From contig JAFQEK010000160.1 of NCBI GenBank assembly GCA_017399025.1, positions 1-44,165 of the forward strand: a stretch of DNA of 44,165 nucleotides. The letters are read 5' to 3'. The notes under the pieces are model-generated. The model saw only the letters and a list, made by a program, of their open reading frames with translations. It was not told where the DNA came from and searched no databases. The number at the start of each line of letters is the position of its first letter. Position 1 is the first letter of the stretch. The position numbers were made by a program, and so were the translations under genes. This DNA comes from Clostridia bacterium (GTDB lineage: Bacteria; Bacillota; Clostridia; Oscillospirales; CAG-272). Shown one piece after another: positions 40,586 to 44,165 of this stretch.

Positions 40586-41530
40586 ATGTCTACAACTAAC
40601 CGGGCAGAACATAAAAAAGCCGCAAGAAATAAAACCATTGATACGACTTTAAGCGAAGGAAAAATGTATCTTGAACGGTGCATTTCCGTTACGGAAAAAC
40701 AAAACAATCTCAGTAACGTGATCAATAAAACCATTCTGGGAAATACGCCGGACGTCTGTTCCTTGCTTCCCGAAAAAAGCATGGATTTAATCATTGCAGA
40801 CCCTCCCTATAATCTTACAAAATCCTTTAACGGTACAACTTTTTCCAAGAAAAAAGAAGCGGATTACGAGGAATATACCCGTAAATGGCTGAGCGCCATC
40901 AAGCCGCTGCTGAAAGAAAACGGTTCCGTTTACGTTTGCTGTGATTGGGAAAGCAGTCTGATCATCGGCAGAGTTCTGGGCGAATTCTTCCAAGTCAGAA
41001 ACCGCATTACATGGCAGCGTGAAAAGGGACGGGGCGCAAAAGCAAACTGGAAAAACGGTATGGAGGATATCTGGTTTGCAACAAATGGTGATGATTACGT
41101 ATTTCATCTCGATGCCGTAAAAATACGCAAAAAAGTCCTTGCGCCGTATCGGGTAAACGGAAAACCCAAGGACTGGACGGAAACCGAAAACGGAAATTAC
41201 CGCGATACCTGTCCATCCAATTTCTGGGACGATATTACCGTCCCGTTCTGGTCCATGCCCGAAAACACCGCGCATCCCACGCAAAAACCCGAAAAACTGA
41301 TTGCAAAGCTTGTGCTTGCCAGTTCTTCCGAGGGGGACGTCATTTTCGATCCGTTTTTAGGATCGGGAACCACCAGCGTTGTTGCAAAAAAGCTCAGCCG
41401 AAATTATATCGGTGTGGAACGGGAGGCGCGTTTTTGCGTATGGGCAGAACAGCGTCTGGAAAAAGCAACGCTTCAGCCTCAAATTCAAGGATATGAAAAC
41501 GGCGTATTTTGGGAGCGCAACGCCTTATGA
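40586..41530 (+). CDS. Beta-class DNA (adenine-N6 or cytosine-N4) methyltransferase
   Basis: A 314-residue standalone SAM-dependent DNA methyltransferase. Motif order is DPPYN (residues 72-76, catalytic) before FDPFLGSGTT (SAM binding, about 250-259), so it is beta class. SNFWDDITVPFW and HPTQKPEKL are further family marks. The DPPY form fits N6-adenine methylation. There is no cognate endonuclease gene directly beside it, but it stands 90 bases after the last gene of the type I locus, so it may be an added protective methylase or part of the same defence island. The ribosome site (GGAG, about 13 bases ahead) is weakly placed. Confidence 0.9.
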   Translation: MSTTNRAEHKKAARNKTIDTTLSEGKMYLERCISVTEKQNNLSNVINKTILGNTPDVCSLLPEKSMDLIIADPPYNLTKSFNGTTFSKKKEADYEEYTRKWLSAIKPLLKENGSVYVCCDWESSLIIGRVLGEFFQVRNRITWQREKGRGAKANWKNGMEDIWFATNGDDYVFHLDAVKIRKKVLAPYRVNGKPKDWTETENGNYRDTCPSNFWDDITVPFWSMPENTAHPTQKPEKLIAKLVLASSSEGDVIFDPFLGSGTTSVVAKKLSRNYIGVEREARFCVWAEQRLEKATLQPQIQGYENGVFWERNAL

Positions 41531-41608
41531 ACAACGGAATAAGCCGAAATGCATTTTGATTTTTTCAAAAATATCTGAAAAAGTCATCTTCAAAAGCAAG
41601 TAATTTTG

Positions 41609-41637
41609 TTGACAAAATCAAAAAACAATGGTATAAT
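41609..41637 (+). promoter_or_regulatory. aspA operon promoter
   Basis: TTGACA, 17-base spacer, TATAAT; perfect consensus. The transcript has an unusually long leader of about 200 bases. Confidence 0.92.
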
Positions 41638-41664
41638 AAAATTGAATATTGTAACAAGGAGAGG

Positions 41665-41691
41665 ATGCGCTTTTTTCCATACGTCGGATAA
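41665..41691 (+). CDS. Possible 8-residue leader peptide (MRFFPYVG)
   Basis: A short open frame in the aspA leader with an AAGGAG site placed correctly ahead of its ATG. Its stop codon lies inside the left arm of the hairpin that follows. Coding in fact is unproven; the start, site and stop geometry is what one expects of a transcription-attenuation leader peptide. Confidence 0.4.
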   Translation: MRFFPYVG

Positions 41692-41751
41692 GGGTGCATT
41701 CTTGCTTTTTTTGCGGACAAAGCTCCGATATTCTTGTTATCCGAATTTTTT
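41684..41751 (+). terminator. Terminator-like hairpin in the aspA leader
   Basis: TCGGATAA/TTATCCGA eight-base perfect stem around a 45-base inner region that has its own CGGA/TCCG mini-hairpin, followed by TTTTTT. It lies between promoter and aspA, so it could act as an attenuator. Confidence 0.5.
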
Positions 41752-41842
41752 CGACCGTATTTGCCAAACGCAAAACGCTCGACTTTTTGAAAAATATATT
41801 ATCTTATAAATCATATCCAAAACCAGAAAGGAAGTCAGCATT

Positions 41843-43255
41843 ATGAATGAAAATTTGAGAATTGAACACGACTCGATCGGCGATCTGGAGATTCCCACAG
41901 ATGCCTACTATGGCGTGCAATCCTTGCGAGGCGCGGAAAATTTTAAAATTACGGGCCATATGCTTCACCCTCTTTTTATTAAAAATATGGCAAAGATCAA
42001 AAAAGCCTGCGCGTATGTCAACGGCTATATGGGCGCATTCGAAAAAGAGAAAATGGATGCTATTGTTGCGGCTTGCAATGAAATTATCGCAGGCGGTCTC
42101 ACAGAAGCCTTCATTGTGGATGCCATTCAGGGCGGTGCGGGTACATCCGCAAACATGAATGCCAATGAAGTGATTGCCAACCGTGCAATTGAAATTCTCG
42201 GCGGCAAAAAGGGTAATTATAAGATCATTCATCCGAACGATCACGTCAATTACGGACAATCCACCAATGACGTTATTCCTTCTGCGGGTAAAATGACCGT
42301 CATTGACCTGATCAAACCGTTGCTTGAAAGTTTGAATGCCCTTGTAAAGGCTTTTGATGAAAAGGCAGAACAGTTTGACGGTATCATCAAAATGGGCAGA
42401 ACACAGCTTCAGGATGCCGTTCCGATTCGTCTCGGTCAGGAATTTGCTGCTTATGCCGCAGTGATCCGCCGTGATATCGTTCGTATCGGAAATGCTGAAA
42501 AGGATATGCACACCGTAAATATGGGCGGCAGTGCGATCGGTACTTCCATCAACGTAGATCCCGTATATCTTGAAAAAATTCCCGCTGCGCTTACCGAAGC
42601 CGCAGGATATGAGCTCACGCTTGCAGCTGACCTGATTGATTCCACACAGAACCTTGACGGTTTCGTTAACGTTTCTTCCGCTTTGAAAACCTGCGCTGTC
42701 AACCTTTCTAAAATTGCAAACGACCTTCGTTTGATGTCCAGCGGACCGAAAACCGGTATCGGAGAAATTGCTCTTCCCGCAAAACAGAACGGTTCTTCCA
42801 TCATGCCCGGAAAAATCAATCCCGTTATTCCCGAGGTAATCAACCAGGTTGCATTCCTTGTCATCGGACACGATGCAACCGTTTGTGCTGCCGCGGAAGC
42901 AGGTCAATTGGAATTGAACGCTTTCGAGCCCGTTCTCTTCTATCAGCTTTTTGAATCCATTTCCGCTTTGACAAACGCTGTCAATACATTTATCGTAAAC
43001 TGTGTCAGCGGCATCCGCGCCAACAAAAAGCAGTGTCAGGAAAACGTAGAAAAGAGCGCAGGCATCGTTACTGCCATGGCTCCTTACATCGGTTATCAGC
43101 GTTCCGCATTCATTGCTAAGGAATCCTTGGCAACGGGAATGTCCGTTCGTTCCATCATTTTGCGTGATAACATCATGACGGAAGAAGAATTGAATGAAAT
43201 TTTGGATGCACGCGGCATGACAGAGCCTCGTGCCATTAAAATCAAAGAATCCTAA
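41843..43255 (+). CDS. aspA: Aspartate ammonia-lyase
   Basis: A 470-residue enzyme of the fumarase/aspartase superfamily, converting L-aspartate to fumarate and ammonia. Marks: RIEHDSIGDLEIPTDAYYGVQSLRG at the N-terminus, GGAGTSANMNANEVIANRA, HPNDHVNYGQSTNDVIPS, and the superfamily signature GSSIMPGKINPV near residue 312 with the catalytic Ser in the flexible loop. DAYYGVQSLRGAENF and the C-terminal pattern favour aspartase over fumarase. Start: AAAGGAAG site at correct spacing. It is followed 39 bases later by a HAD phosphatase gene. It supplies fumarate and ammonia, and would link to glutamine synthetase through nitrogen metabolism. Confidence 0.94.
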   Translation: MNENLRIEHDSIGDLEIPTDAYYGVQSLRGAENFKITGHMLHPLFIKNMAKIKKACAYVNGYMGAFEKEKMDAIVAACNEIIAGGLTEAFIVDAIQGGAGTSANMNANEVIANRAIEILGGKKGNYKIIHPNDHVNYGQSTNDVIPSAGKMTVIDLIKPLLESLNALVKAFDEKAEQFDGIIKMGRTQLQDAVPIRLGQEFAAYAAVIRRDIVRIGNAEKDMHTVNMGGSAIGTSINVDPVYLEKIPAALTEAAGYELTLAADLIDSTQNLDGFVNVSSALKTCAVNLSKIANDLRLMSSGPKTGIGEIALPAKQNGSSIMPGKINPVIPEVINQVAFLVIGHDATVCAAAEAGQLELNAFEPVLFYQLFESISALTNAVNTFIVNCVSGIRANKKQCQENVEKSAGIVTAMAPYIGYQRSAFIAKESLATGMSVRSIILRDNIMTEEELNEILDARGMTEPRAIKIKES

Positions 43256-43294
43256 TGCTTTGGCAATCAAGAATCAGCAAAGGAGTACGATCCC

Positions 43295-44011
43295 ATGGTT
43301 AAGTTGATCGCTTTTGATCTCGACGGCACATTAACACAGCATAAAACTCCGCTTGAACCTGCAAATCTGGAAGCTTTACAGGAGCTTTCCAAAAAATATA
43401 AGCTCATCATGGCAGGTGCAGGCGCATGTATGCGTATTTTTAATCAGCTTGGCGGTTTTCCGATTGATATCATCGGAAACTATGGTTTGCAATTCGGCAA
43501 ATATAATACTGAAACCAAAACTTTGGATATTCTTGAAAATCATATTCTTCCCTGCGATCGCGAAAGCGTAGAGCAACGTGTTAATTTCTGCCGCGAAAAA
43601 TACGGCTTCAAGGAATATGCCGGTGATAACGTTCAATATCATGAATCCGGCTGTGTAACATTTCCCATCATCGGAACAGCAGCAAAGATTGAGGACAAGC
43701 TTGCTTTTGATCCCGACCGTATCAAACGCCGTGCCATTTATGATGAAATTTGTGAAATCTTCTCTGAATATAACGTTTTTGTCGGCGGTTCTTCTTCTTT
43801 CGATATGGCGCCGCGTCCTTTCCATAAATATTATGCTTTGCAAAAATATTGTGAAAAGAACGGCATTGCTTTGGATGAAGTTGTTTTCGTCGGTGATGAT
43901 TACGGTCCGGGCGGTAATGACGAATCCGTTTACCTCTCTCCCATTCGTTTCGTAAAAGTGGATGATTACCGCACATTCCCCGACGTTATGCGCGCCGAAG
44001 GCTTGCTTTGA
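43295..44011 (+). CDS. HAD-superfamily phosphatase (type IIB, phosphomannomutase-like)
   Basis: A 238-residue HAD hydrolase. Motif I FDLDGTLT (residues 7-14, nucleophile Asp8 and acid Asp10), a type IIB-like cap in the middle, and motif IV FVGDDYGPGGNDESVY (about 197-212). The layout resembles eukaryotic-type phosphomannomutase/Cof-like phosphatases. An SSFDMAPR segment in the cap recalls SxxSxDxxxxGxxK of phosphomannomutases but departs from it. Substrate is probably a sugar or nucleotide phosphate; unassigned. Located 39 bases after aspA with an AAAGGAG site, and so in the aspA transcript. Confidence 0.85.
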   Translation: MVKLIAFDLDGTLTQHKTPLEPANLEALQELSKKYKLIMAGAGACMRIFNQLGGFPIDIIGNYGLQFGKYNTETKTLDILENHILPCDRESVEQRVNFCREKYGFKEYAGDNVQYHESGCVTFPIIGTAAKIEDKLAFDPDRIKRRAIYDEICEIFSEYNVFVGGSSSFDMAPRPFHKYYALQKYCEKNGIALDEVVFVGDDYGPGGNDESVYLSPIRFVKVDDYRTFPDVMRAEGLL

Positions 44012-44039
44012 TTTTTCTTTGAATTTTTCGTTTTTTCTG

Positions 44040-44068
44040 TTGACAATTCGGTTTACTTATGTTACAAT
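44040..44068 (+). promoter_or_regulatory. tRNA-Ser promoter
   Basis: TTGACA, 17-base spacer, TACAAT about 55 bases before the tRNA. Confidence 0.85.
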
Positions 44069-44098
44069 AAAGGAGTCGTCATTTGATGGCTCCTTTTT
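44069..44098 (+). terminator. Terminator after the HAD gene, directly behind the tRNA-Ser promoter
   Basis: AAAGGAG/CTCCTTT stem with T-run (TTTTT). It lies between the -10 box and the tRNA, so it overlaps the expected start of the tRNA transcript. Confidence 0.75.
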
Positions 44099-44122
44099 AG
44101 GATTTACAATTGAAGAATACAC

Positions 44123-44165
44123 GGAGGGATATCGAAGTGGTCATAACGAGGCGGTCTTGAAAACC
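44123..44165 (+). tRNA. tRNA-Ser (anticodon TGA), 3' part beyond window
   Basis: 5' half of a class II tRNA: GGAGGGA acceptor strand, a D-arm with GTGGTCATAACGAGG, and anticodon loop CTTGAAA giving TGA (reads UCA). The window ends at the anticodon stem, so the long variable arm is not seen. Confidence 0.88.

Noticed and set aside
41804..43270. 488-residue leftward frame opposite aspA
   Set aside because: Shadow frame; aspartase is unambiguous on the other strand.
1..44165. CRISPR array or cas genes
   Set aside because: No regularly spaced repeats and no Cas-like proteins were seen.

Overview
The window looks like a chromosomal segment of a spore-forming anaerobic member of the Bacillota (class Clostridia), probably a gut-type uncultured lineage. 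The evidence is a spoVAC-spoVAD-spoVAE operon, two small CotF-type spore coat genes, the darA-holB-ricT (yaaQ-holB-yaaT) order, a split transketolase, type III glutamine synthetase, a small 2x[4Fe-4S] ferredoxin, AAGGAG-type ribosome binding sites and consensus TTGACA-17-TATAAT promoters. I did not identify a species.

Layout. 1-4112: leftward operon of a CoA-disulfide-reductase/rhodanese/siroheme/ferredoxin fusion, a binding lipoprotein and an ABC permease cut by the window edge. 4287-5635: two coat genes, a 390-base non-coding stretch and a P-loop kinase-like gene. 5747-6024: two tRNA-Leu genes with promoter and terminator. 6108-8560: ricT, holB and darA. 8599-10448: spoVA operon. 10549-10870: ferredoxin. 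10959-14575: D-aspartate ligase-like ATP-grasp enzyme, Asp/Glu racemase and MurE-like ligase, read as a peptidoglycan cross-bridge set. 14718-17309: class A PBP. 17411-21401: D-lactate dehydrogenase, YfbR-like nucleotidase and a glycosyltransferase/pyruvyltransferase fusion. 21473-23416: split transketolase.

23416-24362 is a 947-bp segment bounded by 28-bp inverted repeats (26/28 identical). It carries a small membrane protein gene and a nested palindromic MITE-like repeat. The -35 box of the transketolase promoter abuts its left end. 24380-26992: a hypothetical gene and type III glutamine synthetase, the latter behind a terminator hairpin in its leader. 27151-30142: a small DUF6514-like gene facing a TetM-like GTPase fused to a YacP/Rae1-type NYN nuclease domain.

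30371-33699: two tandem paralogues, each an XRE helix-turn-helix joined to an ADP-ribosylglycohydrolase. 33725-41530: type I restriction-modification locus in the order hsdR, Mrr-like nuclease, hsdM, hsdS, a membrane-anchored unknown, and a beta-class DNA methyltransferase. 41609-44098: aspartate ammonia-lyase behind a leader with a short upstream ORF and a terminator-like hairpin, then a HAD phosphatase. The window ends inside a tRNA-Ser gene.

The best candidates for under-described biology are the HTH-ADP-ribosylglycohydrolase pair beside the restriction island, the ribosome-protection-GTPase/NYN-nuclease fusion, the 947-bp inverted-repeat element, and the leader structures ahead of glutamine synthetase and aspartase.
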